Part shown: in pieces, positions 16,197-24,653 of the stretch
How positions within the stretch are numbered: the first letter of the stretch is position 1
Layout of the letters: each line of letters starts with the position of its first letter
Assembly: GCA_003962975.1 (NCBI GenBank)
Contig: RXKC01000003.1
Span: 1-38,734 of the forward strand
Length of the DNA stretch: 38,734 nt
Source of the DNA: Candidatus Saccharimonadota bacterium
GTDB lineage: Bacteria; Patescibacteriota; Saccharimonadia; Saccharimonadales; AWTP1-31
Direction: 5' to 3'
Program-made: the position numbers and the translations under genes
The notes under the pieces: generated by a model
What the model saw: the letters and a program-made list of their open reading frames with translations, nothing else
Database searches by the model: none
What the model was told of the DNA's origin: nothing

Positions 16197-16313
16197 ACTT
16201 GCTACTATAGATCCCAAAAAGCTTGCTAGTAAAATGGGTTTTACTTTTTTACAACTTATTGTTTTAGCATGAGTATTTCTACGCACTATTTGTCGGTACG
16301 CTATACTAGAAGT

Positions 16314-16847
16314 ATGTTGGTTTTATCCAAATCGCTTCTTAATCAGCCCGTCATGAGCCTTCGCACTGGCCGACCTGTTGCTACTGCCGTTCAGGCAATT
16401 ATTAACCCGAATAATCTCAAGATTGAGGGTTTTTACTGCATCGATTCCGAAAACAAAGGCAAACAGTTAGTACTGCTGCACCGTGATATACGCGATGTTT
16501 TACCTGCCGGCATAGTTGTTGATGACTACGATGTTTTAACGGATCCAGAAGACCTTGTTCGCTTAAAGAAGGTCATGGAATATCAGTTTGAAGTTATTGG
16601 CAAAGCCGTCGTAACCGACAAAAAAGCCCGACTTGGCAAAGTAACCGACTATTCAACCGACCCTGAAAGCATGTACATAAAGAAACTCTACGTTGTCCAA
16701 AGCGTCTTTAAAAGTCTGTCTGGTGGCAACCTCGGCATTGATCGCAATCAAATCGTGGAAGTCACGAATTCAAAGATTGTTGTTCGCGACCTACTACAGC
16801 CTGTGCCTGCTGACGCGCCTGTCACCGAACCAATGCCTGCAGGCTAG
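16314..16847 (+). CDS. PRC-barrel domain protein
   Basis: 177 residues with two PRC-barrel-like modules: LNQPVMSLRTGRPVATAVQAIIN near the start and FEVIGKAVVTDKKARLGKVTDYSTD near residue 100, the typical 'G + x V x x x x G x x L G x V' pattern. These small beta barrels bind RNA or proteins (RimM) or photosystem parts, and stand-alone forms are mostly of unknown role. The start MLVLSKSL is chosen because TATACT (16302-16307) ends exactly 6 bases before it; the earlier ATG at 16269 would lie upstream of this promoter. It converges on recX, sharing a CTAG that supplies a TAG stop to both genes. Confidence 0.78.
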   Translation: MLVLSKSLLNQPVMSLRTGRPVATAVQAIINPNNLKIEGFYCIDSENKGKQLVLLHRDIRDVLPAGIVVDDYDVLTDPEDLVRLKKVMEYQFEVIGKAVVTDKKARLGKVTDYSTDPESMYIKKLYVVQSVFKSLSGGNLGIDRNQIVEVTNSKIVVRDLLQPVPADAPVTEPMPAG

Positions 16848-17449
16848 GCGTCTTCCGACACCAGCGCGCTTTTGGCGTCGCCATAGTTATAGCCCTGCCG
16901 TATGAGATAAGCCAGCAACTTTTCATCATCCTGATAGCGACTTTGTTTGCGTTTACGTCCAACAAGATCTTTGAGTACTGCCAACTCATCAGTTTCATCT
17001 TCTTCTAAAACTTGCGAGATAATATCATCACTCACCCGCTTAGCTTTCAGTTCTTGCTGCAAGCGACGCTTGCTGGTGCTTTTTAGCAAACGTCTTGTTT
17101 CAACCCAACGACGTGCGAAATCAAGGTCATCCAACCATTTGCCGGTATACAACTTGGCAATAATCTCTTGTATAAGTTCAGGGTCGTAGTCTTTGCGCTT
17201 GAGATAATCACGAATCTCCCATTCACTGCGTGGCCGCCGTGCCACCTGACCCAAAGCCTGGCTGTAGGCTTTGTCAGTTTTGGCTGCATCCTTATATGAT
17301 GCCAGCTGATCTTTGGTGAGTTCAAGCCCAATGCGCAGACCACTTGTCATCAACGCATTTTCACTGAGTCCAAATACAAACTTTCCATCTACAAAGATAG
17401 AGTAGCGTCCTTCCCGCTTAACCTGCTGTTTTATGTCCGTGACCTGCAT
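16844..17449 (-). CDS. recX: Regulatory protein RecX
   Basis: 201 residues made of repeated three-helix modules: ALGQVARRPRSEWEIRDYLKRK, then ELIQEIIAKLYTGKWLDDLDFARRWVETR, the classic RecX signature, followed by RRLQQELKAKRVSDDIISQVLEE and a third repeat to YNYGDAKSAL. RecX binds in the groove of RecA filaments and limits them. recA lies 0.9 kb upstream on the same strand with two genes between. The ATG comes 6 bases after the stop of the hydrolase gene, so the genes are translationally linked. The N-terminal beta region (YSIFVDGKFVFGLSENAL) is typical for Gram-positive RecX. Confidence 0.93.
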   Translation of the reverse strand: MQVTDIKQQVKREGRYSIFVDGKFVFGLSENALMTSGLRIGLELTKDQLASYKDAAKTDKAYSQALGQVARRPRSEWEIRDYLKRKDYDPELIQEIIAKLYTGKWLDDLDFARRWVETRRLLKSTSKRRLQQELKAKRVSDDIISQVLEEDETDELAVLKDLVGRKRKQSRYQDDEKLLAYLIRQGYNYGDAKSALVSEDA

Positions 17450-17455
17450 AAGCTG

Positions 17456-18034
17456 CTATAGAATGCCGTCTTGTTTTAAGCGAGCTATGAGTTCTGGCAG
17501 CTCGGTAATACCTGAGCTTCCGCCTAAATGGTGACCCCCGGGCATAGCAATGAATGTACCCTGCACCTGCTGACATAGCTGCTTTGCATCTTCAATATCA
17601 CAGTAAGGATCATTGTCGCCGTGCACAAAATAGAATGTGTCAGCTTGAGCTGTTAATTTGGCTGAATCAAAATCATGGATAAACAAATCATCAAAGTTAC
17701 CCGCTGGGAAAACTCCCAAATCTTTTGTCCACTTTTCGTTTAGAAAAGTACCGGCAAGCACAACTGCCTTAGCATGAGGAAACCACTCACTGAGCAGCAA
17801 GTTGAGCGCAGTCGTTGCACCAGACGAATGACCAACGAGTATATTATCCGAAAAGTCCCAGCCCGATTTCTGCAAAAACTGTTCATATGTTTTCTGGTTT
17901 GGACGATCATTGTCTGGTAGAAGCGGCGCATACACCTCATAGCCAGCTTGCTCTAGCTGATGCTTAACCCACGGCAACCAATGCTCATTTGGATTACCGC
18001 TAGTGCCATGAAGAATTGTGGCTCGTTTTGTCAT
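17456..18034 (-). CDS. Alpha/beta hydrolase of the RBBP9/YdeN family
   Basis: 192 residues, the usual length. ATILHGTSGNPNEHWLPWV gives the N-terminal oxyanion loop; ILVGHSSGATTAL holds the nucleophile Ser in GHSSG; FVHGDNDPYCDI has the acid Asp; and GGHHLGGSSG has the catalytic His. The family comprises serine hydrolases of unclear natural substrate. A TAAGAT hexamer ends 7 bases before the ATG, so the gene may be transcribed alone although it follows the recA unit at close distance. It leads into recX with a 6-base gap. Confidence 0.88.
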   Translation of the reverse strand: MTKRATILHGTSGNPNEHWLPWVKHQLEQAGYEVYAPLLPDNDRPNQKTYEQFLQKSGWDFSDNILVGHSSGATTALNLLLSEWFPHAKAVVLAGTFLNEKWTKDLGVFPAGNFDDLFIHDFDSAKLTAQADTFYFVHGDNDPYCDIEDAKQLCQQVQGTFIAMPGGHHLGGSSGITELPELIARLKQDGIL

Positions 18035-18066
18035 GCTATGTATCTTACTCTGGTTTACTAATCAAG

Positions 18067-18339
18067 TCAGCTACTGACGGCCAGCATTTCTCGGATGGCT
18101 AGGCGGGCAGAGACCACGACAATAGCCGTTTCGACCGCTTTGCAAGCCCATTCTAGCGCCGTGCCATTTTGAACAGAAATCTGATCACCAGCCAGGGCAA
18201 CTGTACCTAAGACTGTGCCAACTGTACCTACCGTTGCCCGAATATCGGAGCGGTCAAAACCCACACCGGCTGGCCTTTCGGGCGTCTCATTTTGACGCCG
18301 CCAATGCGATGTCCAAGCGCCAGGAAAGAACGGGTTCAT
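18067..18339 (-). CDS. Small hypothetical protein directly after recA
   Basis: 90 residues, not recognised. The ATG follows the recA stop with two bases between (TAATCATG), which argues for a real, coupled gene. It has a polar head rich in Arg, Trp and Pro, then a small-residue hydrophobic stretch (ATVGTVGTVLGTVALAG) and a second apolar helix (AVETAIVVVSARLAI), so it may sit in the membrane. No motif links it to recombination. Confidence 0.55.
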   Translation of the reverse strand: MNPFFPGAWTSHWRRQNETPERPAGVGFDRSDIRATVGTVGTVLGTVALAGDQISVQNGTALEWACKAVETAIVVVSARLAIREMLAVSS

Positions 18340-18341
18340 GA

Positions 18342-19382
18342 TTAGTCTGCTTTAGCGGCAGCGTCAGCCACTTTTTTGGCAAGCTCGTCGAGCACCTTAG
18401 TATTTTCTTCCAGGTACGTCTTGGTAGCTTCGCGGCCTTGACCGATTTTGGCATCGTTATAGGCAAACCACGCACCAGATTTTTCGACAATCTCGTGCTG
18501 TACAGCAAGGTCAAGCACATCACCACTGCGCGAAATACCTTTGTTGTACATGATATCGAATTCAGCCTGGCGGAAAGGCGGGGCAATCTTGTTTTTTACC
18601 ACCTTAACACGCGTGCGGTTACCTAGAATTGTTTCGCCTTGCTTTATCTGTGCAATACGACGAATGTCCATACGTACACTCGCATAGAACTTAAGTGCAT
18701 TACCACCCGTGGTAGTTTCTGGGTTACCAAACATAACACCAATCTTCATGCGAATTTGGTTAATAAAGATAACTGTTGCCTTTGAGCGGCTAATGACACC
18801 CGTGAGTTTTCGTAAGGCCTGGCTCATAAGACGAGCTTGTAAGCCCATGTGACTATCGCCCATGTCGCCTTCTATTTCAGCGCGTGGAACAAGCGCTGCG
18901 ACTGAGTCAACAACAATCAGATCCACCGCATTACTGCGTACCAAAGTTTCTACAATTTCTAGTGCCTGTTCACCATTGTCAGGCTGGGACAAAAGTAGAT
19001 TTTCAACATCAACACCAATTCGCTTGGCGTAGCCAGGATCAAGGGCGTGCTCGGCATCGATGAATGCCGCAGTACCACCTTGCTTTTGAATTTGCGCAAT
19101 AGCATGAAGTGTTAGCGTAGTCTTACCAGAAGACTCTGGGCCATAAATTTCTATGACACGACCTTTTGGAATACCACCACCCAAAGCTAGATCGAGTGAT
19201 AGACTGCCCGTTGGAATACACTCAACCTTCTCGGCATAGGCGCTACCGAGTTTCATAATAGACCCTTTACCGAATTGTTTTTCGATAGTGTCTAGAGCCA
19301 GGCCTAATGCCTTGCTTTTACCATCAGATGCTGCCGCTGGGGCGTCATCAGTCTTTGTCGTTTTAGGCTTCTTATCAGCCAT
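18342..19382 (-). CDS. recA: Recombinase RecA
   Basis: 346 residues from [10 protein letters not shown]. Walker A is [10 protein letters not shown]; Walker B lies in [10 protein letters not shown]; loop L1 follows [25 protein letters not shown]; loop L2 region is [28 protein letters not shown]. These are near-invariant RecA segments. RecA forms filaments on single-stranded DNA for recombination and the SOS response. The start at 19382 is fixed by a strong Shine-Dalgarno (AGGAGGG) ten bases upstream; the longer frame to 19403 would include it. The leader is about 80 bases long and contains two perfect palindromes. The N-terminal extension before the core is Lys/Thr/Ala rich, like the C-terminal tail. 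Confidence 0.98.
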   Translation of the reverse strand: MADKKPKTTKTDDAPAAASDGKSKALGLALDTIEKQFGKGSIMKLGSAYAEKVECIPTGSLSLDLALGGGIPKGRVIEIYGPESSGKTTLTLHAIAQIQKQGGTAAFIDAEHALDPGYAKRIGVDVENLLLSQPDNGEQALEIVETLVRSNAVDLIVVDSVAALVPRAEIEGDMGDSHMGLQARLMSQALRKLTGVISRSKATVIFINQIRMKIGVMFGNPETTTGGNALKFYASVRMDIRRIAQIKQGETILGNRTRVKVVKNKIAPPFRQAEFDIMYNKGISRSGDVLDLAVQHEIVEKSGAWFAYNDAKIGQGREATKTYLEENTKVLDELAKKVADAAAKAD

Positions 19383-19399
19383 AGTTGTTACCCTCCTGA

Positions 19400-19475
19400 C
19401 CAATATTGGCCACTTTATAAAACATATGTTTTCATCACCCTTGAATGTATCTCATGGGTATATAGATAGTATACC
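19400..19475 (-). promoter_or_regulatory. recA promoter and palindromic leader
   Basis: On the complement an extended -10 TGGTATACT (19476-19468) sets a start near 19461. The -10 sits in an inverted repeat GGTATA/TATACC (19457-19475). Downstream, in the leader, are two perfect palindromes: AAAACATATGTTTT (19419-19432) and CCAATATTGG (19400-19409). The second ends just before the Shine-Dalgarno. None matches the standard LexA boxes I know (GAAC-N4-GTTC or CTGT-N8-ACAG). They are candidates for operators or RNA hairpins. Confidence 0.45.
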
Positions 19476-19567
19476 AACCTTAGGTGCATGTTAATTGCTA
19501 GAGCAAAGAATCTCCTGTAATTAAGTCAACATGTCTCCGTCTTGCCTATTCTAGACAACACGCTAAC

Positions 19568-19596
19568 TTGACGCCATAATACTAACGGTTGATAAT
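19568..19596 (+). promoter_or_regulatory. Promoter of the pilin-like gene
   Basis: TTGACG (19568-19573), a 17-base spacer and GATAAT (19591-19596). The -10 ends 7 bases before the ATG at 19604, so the mRNA should start at or next to the start codon. Confidence 0.65.
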
Positions 19597-19603
19597 TATC
19601 CGC

Positions 19604-20053
19604 ATGCATATAAAACAAAAGCAAGATGGCTTCACTATTGTTGAGCTCTTAATAATCATTATTGTCATAGGAATATTGGCTGCGCTAATTCTTACGACCG
19701 CAACCGACTATCGACAAAAGGAACGTAACAAAGAACGACAAACTGACATCAAGTCACTGCAAGTTGGTATTGAAGGGTACTATGCCCAACACGGGAAATA
19801 TCCCACTCTTAGTGAATTGAATGACAGTAACTGGCGGACCAAAAACATCAAGGCACTTGAACCCGATGAATTGAAAGATCCGAGCGGTACTGGCTCTAAG
19901 CTTGTCGAAAGTCCCACTGCTAATAGTTACAGTTACGAAGTAAAGGCAAACGACGACACAGTCTGTGACAATAATGTCAAAGACTGCTCAAAGTATGTAC
20001 TAACTGCCACCTTTGAGGGTGGTGACAGCTTTAGTAAGAATAATCTAAATTAG
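19604..20053 (+). CDS. Type IV pilin-like protein
   Basis: 149 residues from MHIKQKQDG. The prepilin signal is visible: a short basic leader, Gly, then FTIVELLIIIIVIGILAALI with Glu at +5, the standard cleavage and assembly motif. The helix continues through TTATDYRQKERNKERQTDIKSLQVGIEGYYAQHGKYPT, as in major pilins and pseudopilins. The C-terminal half is a small globular domain with two Cys (CDNNVKDC) that can form a short disulfide loop. The earlier ATG at 19589 lies inside the promoter and was rejected. No pilus ATPase or platform gene is in the window. With comEC nearby, a role in DNA uptake or host attachment is likely but inferred. Confidence 0.88.
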   Translation: MHIKQKQDGFTIVELLIIIIVIGILAALILTTATDYRQKERNKERQTDIKSLQVGIEGYYAQHGKYPTLSELNDSNWRTKNIKALEPDELKDPSGTGSKLVESPTANSYSYEVKANDDTVCDNNVKDCSKYVLTATFEGGDSFSKNNLN

Positions 20054-20059
20054 CTTACG

Positions 20060-20845
20060 TTAGGTAGTTGGCGGGTAAGGAGGCTGTTGATTTTGGTATG
20101 GCTGATCCTGTCCACTAGGCGCAGGGGATGGAGAGCTGGGCGGCGCTGATTGATATGGTTGTTGCTGGCCATTTTGAGTAGGTGGCGGGAAAGGCACGCC
20201 GTAATTATACCCCTGCTGTCCACCGCTTGGCGTGTTGCTAGCACTCTGAGAAAATGCATAGGTGCGCTGCTCTTCGCGGAACTCTGATTCGCGGCGACCC
20301 ATAAACTGCTGTCGAGCCTCAAGCACTACTTTGGCGTAATGATCAGCATAGGGGCAATATTCAAAATGGAAGTTCTCTTGTTCACCGGCAGTTTCGATAA
20401 GCAGCTTGCCGTAATTAAAGAGTGTCGGGAAGAATCCACTTTTACTGGCTGTGACGTCTTCGACACTTGAAATGGCCAACTGTGAAACCTTGCGACTAAA
20501 TAAGCTGGTCTGCAGAGTTTGGGTTATGGTCTTATCAGTTACCACCAAATTGCTCTGGTAATAAATGATAGTGGCCACAAACACAATGACCAGCATGAAA
20601 CCTAAGATCAAGACTGCACCAAGGCCGATAAATGAATATAGGTCAGCATTTTCTTCGGGATTCAAAAACTCGGGGAGCAGGTAGTAAATCAAACCGCCCG
20701 CTGCCATTAAGCCAACAAAGACCTGCGCGTAGAGCTTAACAATACCAAATGGATGATGCTTGATTACAGCCAGAACTTTTTCGTCATCATCAACACGGTT
20801 AAGGGTGTCATGAAAGTTTTGCTTGGGTCCGTGCATAGGCTTCAT
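20060..20845 (-). CDS. Membrane protein with bacterial PH domain and Pro/Gln-rich tail
   Basis: 261 residues. An N-terminal cytoplasmic segment (EKVLAVIKHHPFGIVK) leads to two membrane helices (about 38-60 and 72-95), then YYQSNLVVTDKTITQTLQTSLFSRKVSQLAISSVEDVTASKSG, the YdbS/YdbT-type PH (PF03703) pattern, and a beta-rich end of the domain. The last 70 residues are Pro, Gln, Ser and Tyr rich and disordered. Role unknown. The ATG overlaps the ruvB stop (TAATG). The same bases form a perfect TATAAT that ends 7 bases before a second ATG (20836, MHGPKQ), so the gene may have its own leaderless transcript besides coupling to ruvB. Confidence 0.8.
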   Translation of the reverse strand: MKPMHGPKQNFHDTLNRVDDDEKVLAVIKHHPFGIVKLYAQVFVGLMAAGGLIYYLLPEFLNPEENADLYSFIGLGAVLILGFMLVIVFVATIIYYQSNLVVTDKTITQTLQTSLFSRKVSQLAISSVEDVTASKSGFFPTLFNYGKLLIETAGEQENFHFEYCPYADHYAKVVLEARQQFMGRRESEFREEQRTYAFSQSASNTPSGGQQGYNYGVPFPPPTQNGQQQPYQSAPPSSPSPAPSGQDQPYQNQQPPYPPTT

Positions 20846-21882
20846 TATAACAGGGATGGCTGGCTTTCGATATGGTTAGTTTTTGGCTGCTTTCCAAGGT
20901 GAGTGTAGGCCTTTGCAGTTACTTTACGGCCCCGTGGCGTACGCTCGAGCAAGCCAATCTGCAGCAAGTATGGCTCGTAGAAGTCCTCGATCGTGCTCCG
21001 TTCTTCGGCGGTAAGAGCAGCCAGTGTCTCGACACCAACTGGTCCACCATTATGACTATCAATTATTGCCGTCAAAAGCATGCGATCACCTGGGTCAAGT
21101 CCTAGCTCATCAACCTCAAGAAGTTCGAGAGCTTTCGTGCTTATGACAGTATCTATAATGCCATCGCCGTTAACATCGGCGTAATCTCGTACTCGACGCA
21201 GCAAACGATTGGCGATACGCGGCGTCAAACGCGCCCGCAAAGCTAGTTCTTGAGCTGCAACTGGATCAACCTGTATGCCTAAGATGCCAGCGGCTCGTTC
21301 AATGATCTGAGAAATTTCTTGTGCAGTATAAAATTCTAAGCGGTGTATCATACCAAAACGATCACGCAGCGGTGCGGCCAAAGCTCCGGTGCGAGTGGTC
21401 GCTCCGATCAAGGTGAACTTTGGCAGATCCAAGCGCAAACTTTTTGCACTTGGCCCCTTGCCTAACATGATGTCGAGTTTAAAATCTTCCATGGCACTGT
21501 ACAGCACTTCTTCAACCGTGCGGTGCAAACGATGCACCTCATCGATAAACAAAATGTCACCGTCCTGCAGATTGGTCAGCAAACTTGCAAGGTCGCCGGC
21601 TCGCTCGATTGCCGGGCCGCTGGTGATGCGAATCTGAGCACCCATTTCGTGTGCAATAACGCTCGCCATGGTTGTCTTTCCCAGACCTGGCGGACCATAT
21701 AACAAGACGTGATCGAGCGGTTCACCACGTTTTTTGGCAGCGTCAATTGCCAACTTTATGTTTTTCTTTAAGCGTTCTTGCCCGATATAATTCGCAAAAT
21801 CTTTTGGACGAAGCGTTTGTTCGAGCTCCTGCTCTTGCTCATCAGCCTCTTCGGCCGCATCTACAATTCTCTCTATTGCCAT
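20845..21882 (-). CDS. ruvB: Holliday junction branch migration helicase RuvB
   Basis: 345 residues from [10 protein letters not shown]. Walker [11 protein letters not shown], Walker B FIDEVHRL, sensor 1 [18 protein letters not shown] and the winged-helix end [19 protein letters not shown] are all RuvB-specific. RuvB hexamers drive branch migration with RuvA. The start is moved from 21903 to 21882 because TACAAT (21889-21894 on the complement) ends exactly 6 bases before this ATG, and family members begin near here. ruvA is 60 bases upstream on the same strand but has its own such promoter. The last codons overlap the PH-domain gene. Confidence 0.97.
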   Translation of the reverse strand: MAIERIVDAAEEADEQEQELEQTLRPKDFANYIGQERLKKNIKLAIDAAKKRGEPLDHVLLYGPPGLGKTTMASVIAHEMGAQIRITSGPAIERAGDLASLLTNLQDGDILFIDEVHRLHRTVEEVLYSAMEDFKLDIMLGKGPSAKSLRLDLPKFTLIGATTRTGALAAPLRDRFGMIHRLEFYTAQEISQIIERAAGILGIQVDPVAAQELALRARLTPRIANRLLRRVRDYADVNGDGIIDTVISTKALELLEVDELGLDPGDRMLLTAIIDSHNGGPVGVETLAALTAEERSTIEDFYEPYLLQIGLLERTPRGRKVTAKAYTHLGKQPKTNHIESQPSLL

Positions 21883-21942
21883 ATCAATATTGTACACTGG
21901 CAAACTACCAATGCCCGCAATTAGAGGTCGCCCTTGTAGATG

Positions 21943-22518
21943 CTAAAACCTTAATGCCTGCTTAACTCGTTCTTCAACGGGTAGATCACTATCAATTTTA
22001 GCAAGCGCCGCTTGTGCATCAACATCACTGTAGCCCAGTGTCATAAGAGCTTGTACAGCCTCATCATTTTGGTCTACACCTGCTCGACCCACAAGGTCCT
22101 CGGCCGCCCCACCGACTGGTGCGCCAACTTTGTCTCGCAGCTCAACAACTATTTGCTCGGCTGCTCGCTTACCGACACCTTTGGCAGTTTGTAATTTCTT
22201 TACGTCTCCACCGGCAATAGCACGGCGCACTTCAGCCTCATTGCCTATGTCGAGCACGGCTAGTGCACCCTTTGGACCAACATTTTTTACCGTGAGCAGT
22301 TGCTCAAAAAGCTGCTTTGTACTCAGTGATTTGAATCCAATAAGGTCGTGCAGATCCTCTTTAATGTGCTCGTGAATATATAGCTTTGTTTCGGTACCAG
22401 TTGGCAGAACTGCCTGGTCTGACGACGAGACTAAGACGCCGTACCCAACGAAGCCAACCTCGAGCACGACTATATTTCCTTGATGCTCGGTCACCATACC
22501 CGTAAGCGTCGCTATCAT
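21943..22518 (-). CDS. ruvA: Holliday junction DNA-binding protein RuvA
   Basis: 191 residues. N-terminal OB fold (MIATLTGMV, VGFVGYGVLVS, YIHEHIKEDLHDLIGF), then two helix-hairpin-helix units (LTVKNVGPKGALAVLD and LQTAKGVGKRAAEQIVVELRDK) and the C-terminal RuvB-binding helix bundle after a Gly/Ala linker (VQALMTLGYSDVDAQAAL). This is the full three-domain layout. TATGGT (22525-22530 on the complement) ends 6 bases before the ATG. Confidence 0.97.
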   Translation of the reverse strand: MIATLTGMVTEHQGNIVVLEVGFVGYGVLVSSSDQAVLPTGTETKLYIHEHIKEDLHDLIGFKSLSTKQLFEQLLTVKNVGPKGALAVLDIGNEAEVRRAIAGGDVKKLQTAKGVGKRAAEQIVVELRDKVGAPVGGAAEDLVGRAGVDQNDEAVQALMTLGYSDVDAQAALAKIDSDLPVEERVKQALRF

Positions 22519-22643
22519 GCTTCTACCATACCATACAGAAGCTGGTCGGACTTGGGAGTGGCGCCGCGCGGGGCAACACCCAAAATTTTGATTTACAAAA
22601 TTTTAGAGGTGGACGCGGCGACAGGACCCGCAAGTCCTTGCAA
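22519..22643. other. ruvC-ruvA spacer with several inverted repeats
   Basis: This 125-base gap holds three nested structures: a GC-rich imperfect hairpin around 22555-22582 (GGGAGTGGC with GCAACACCC), an A/T hairpin CAAAATTTTG-attta-CAAAATTTT near 22580-22605, and AGGAC-ccgcaa-GTCCT near 22623-22639. No gene or clear T-run terminator is seen. The ruvA promoter lies at its end. Coordinates of the arms are approximate. Confidence 0.4.
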
Positions 22644-23117
22644 CTAGCGGAGAGTCATCGAGCAGGTTATGGCTGCTGCCAGGGCGTCGGCGGCGTCGTC
22701 GGGTTTGGGGATTTCTTTGAGTTTGAGGATGGTGCGAACCATTTCTTGCATCTGTTTTTTGTCAGCTTTGCCATAGCCAGTGACCGCCTGCTTGATCTGT
22801 ATCGGCGTGAATTCGTGCAGCTGCAGGTTATTTTGTTGACCAAGCAGCAACACGACTCCGCGAGCTTGAGCTACGGTCATGGCAGTGGTTACATTGCGTG
22901 CAAAGAATAGTTTTTCTACCGACATAACTGCAGGTTTATTCTGCGTAATTATGTCCTGTAATTCTTCATAAATTGTTTGCAGTCGCACAGCGTCATCTTC
23001 TTTGACTGGCGTTCGTATTACACCAGCATCAACCAGCTGTAAGGCTCCGCTTGAGTCTACATCAATAACTCCGAACCCCAAGATTCCTGTACCGGGATCA
23101 ATGCCGAGGATTCTCAT
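22644..23117 (-). CDS. ruvC: Crossover junction endodeoxyribonuclease RuvC
   Basis: 157 residues, the standard length. The RNase H-like fold begins with MRILGIDPGTGILGFGVID (catalytic Asp7); the second acid is in SVEKLFFARN (Glu of VEK), and the last two are in the C-terminal PDDAADALAAA. It resolves Holliday junctions processed by RuvAB. The ATG overlaps the end of the IMPase gene by 20 bases, so the two are co-translated. The repeat-rich spacer follows before ruvA. Confidence 0.97.
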   Translation of the reverse strand: MRILGIDPGTGILGFGVIDVDSSGALQLVDAGVIRTPVKEDDAVRLQTIYEELQDIITQNKPAVMSVEKLFFARNVTTAMTVAQARGVVLLLGQQNNLQLHEFTPIQIKQAVTGYGKADKKQMQEMVRTILKLKEIPKPDDAADALAAAITCSMTLR

Positions 23118-23901
23118 TGTCGATCAGCCTTACGATCTCATCATGGACAAGGCCATTGCTTACCAGCAAGCCGTCGCCCCATTCATTGAACTTTCTTGGC
23201 TTACCGCTGAGGTCAGTTACAGTGCCGCCAGCCTCTTGCACAATCAGAGAAATAGCCGCTGCATCCCATGGTGAACCATACTGCATGCAGGCAGCAATGA
23301 ATCTGCCTTCAGCAACAAGTAGTCCGCCGTATGTAAAGCTCGGAAAACTATAAAAGCTGGCGCCGCGGCGCTGCAGCTCGTCGAACATGTCATTAATCGA
23401 CTCATGGTTTTCTTTTTTAAGACTTCGAAAGCCCAGAGCATATTGATTCTTAAAATCATTAACTGCCGAAACCTTAAGTGGCTCGCCGTTCACCAAAGCC
23501 CCCATGCCGAGTTGTGCTGTAAACAGCCTGTCTAGGAACGGATCATAGACCACACTCAGTTGCACATTACCTTTGTGTACGAGAGCCAAACAGAAAGTCG
23601 AGAGTGGTAAGCCCAAACTGAATGGCGAAGTGCCATCAACTGGGTCAACCACCCACAGCCATTCTCGTTCTGTTTCGTAGGAATCTTCTTCGCCAATCAC
23701 CCCAAATTCAGGGTAGTGCGCCTTAACTTTTTCAATCACTAGTGCGTTGACTGTGTTGTCAGCCACGGTCACCGGCGAGTCGTCTTCTTTTAGTTCAATG
23801 CCGATATCGTCTGCTCGAAAATAGCGCTTCATGATCACGCCGGCTTCGTGCGCCAAGCCCTTGGCAAAATCTAGAGCGCTGGCAAGCTCAGCGTCAGTCA
23901 A
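23098..23901 (-). CDS. Inositol monophosphatase family phosphatase
   Basis: 267 residues. Motifs of the Mg- or Li-sensitive phosphatase family: VIGEEDSYE (metal Glu), WVVDPVDGTSPFSLGLP (the D-P-x-D-G-T motif that binds two metals) and GSPWDAAAISLIVQEAGGTVTDLSG (the WD motif). Substrates in the family range from inositol phosphate to histidinol phosphate and PAP; the sequence alone does not decide. Its ATG overlaps the yebC stop by 8 bases and its end overlaps ruvC by 20, so it is locked into the yebC-ruvC operon. Confidence 0.9.
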   Translation of the reverse strand: MTDAELASALDFAKGLAHEAGVIMKRYFRADDIGIELKEDDSPVTVADNTVNALVIEKVKAHYPEFGVIGEEDSYETEREWLWVVDPVDGTSPFSLGLPLSTFCLALVHKGNVQLSVVYDPFLDRLFTAQLGMGALVNGEPLKVSAVNDFKNQYALGFRSLKKENHESINDMFDELQRRGASFYSFPSFTYGGLLVAEGRFIAACMQYGSPWDAAAISLIVQEAGGTVTDLSGKPRKFNEWGDGLLVSNGLVHDEIVRLIDNENPRH

Positions 23902-24625
23902 CCTGCACTCCGTCTGCTATATCAAAATTCACATGCGTATTGCTGACGTCATCAAGATTCTCGAGCGCGTCCATAACCTTCATTATTTTGCGCGCAACAT
24001 CAGCATCGGTGACCTCTACCGTATTGTTTGACACATAGGTAAGTTCGGCTTCCAGGATTTCGATGTCCTGGTCTTTTAGAGCATCACGCACTTTGGCAAG
24101 ATCAGCCTTTTCGGTATAAATAACTGACTCGTCATCTTCTTCAACAACGTCTTCGGCGCCGGCATCGAGTGCTTGCAACATTAAGTCATCGCCACCACCC
24201 TTAACGCGGATCATGCCTTTGTGATCAAACTGAAAGGCAACCGCACCCTTTTCAGCAATGTTGCCGCCGTTCTTACTAAAGGCTAGCTTTACTTCTGGAT
24301 ACGTCCGGTTAATGTTGTCGGTGGCACACTCTACGAGCACCGCCACACCACCAGGCCCATAGCCCTCGTACATGACTTCCTGGATTTGTTCGCCACCTAG
24401 TTTGCCCGAGCCTCGATCGATGCTGCGCTGGATATTCGCAGAGGGCATGTTAGCCGCTTTGGCTTTATCGATGGCAAGTCGCAGGGTAAAGTTTGTATCT
24501 GGATCAGCGCCAGCACGAGCGGCAATAGCAATAGTATTACCGAGCTTCGTAAACACTGCGCCACGGGCAGCGTCTTTAGCTCCTTTTTGACGTTTTATGG
24601 TTGACCATTTGCTGTGACCAGACAT
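23894..24625 (-). CDS. yebC: YebC/PmpR family regulatory protein
   Basis: 243 residues. MSGHSKWSTIKRQKGAKDAARG is the signature start, followed by the conserved acidic middle (YEGYGPGGVAVLVE, TDNINRT) and FDHKGMIRV. YebC proteins are conserved DNA- or ribosome-binding factors and usually neighbour ruvC, as here. A Shine-Dalgarno (AGGAG) precedes the ATG by about 8 bases. comEC ends its frame 28 bases upstream on the same strand, so this operon probably starts at comEC or here. Confidence 0.96.
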   Translation of the reverse strand: MSGHSKWSTIKRQKGAKDAARGAVFTKLGNTIAIAARAGADPDTNFTLRLAIDKAKAANMPSANIQRSIDRGSGKLGGEQIQEVMYEGYGPGGVAVLVECATDNINRTYPEVKLAFSKNGGNIAEKGAVAFQFDHKGMIRVKGGGDDLMLQALDAGAEDVVEEDDESVIYTEKADLAKVRDALKDQDIEILEAELTYVSNNTVEVTDADVARKIMKVMDALENLDDVSNTHVNFDIADGVQVD

Positions 24626-24653
24626 AGCGTATCTCCTGCAATTTAGGTAGTTG

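Noticed and set aside
16227-16250. AGTAAAA-tggg-TTTTACT plus T run as a plus-strand terminator
   Set aside because: No plus-strand gene ends before it; it lies in the divergent gap between the lamin-tail and PRC-barrel genes, so a terminator role is unsupported.
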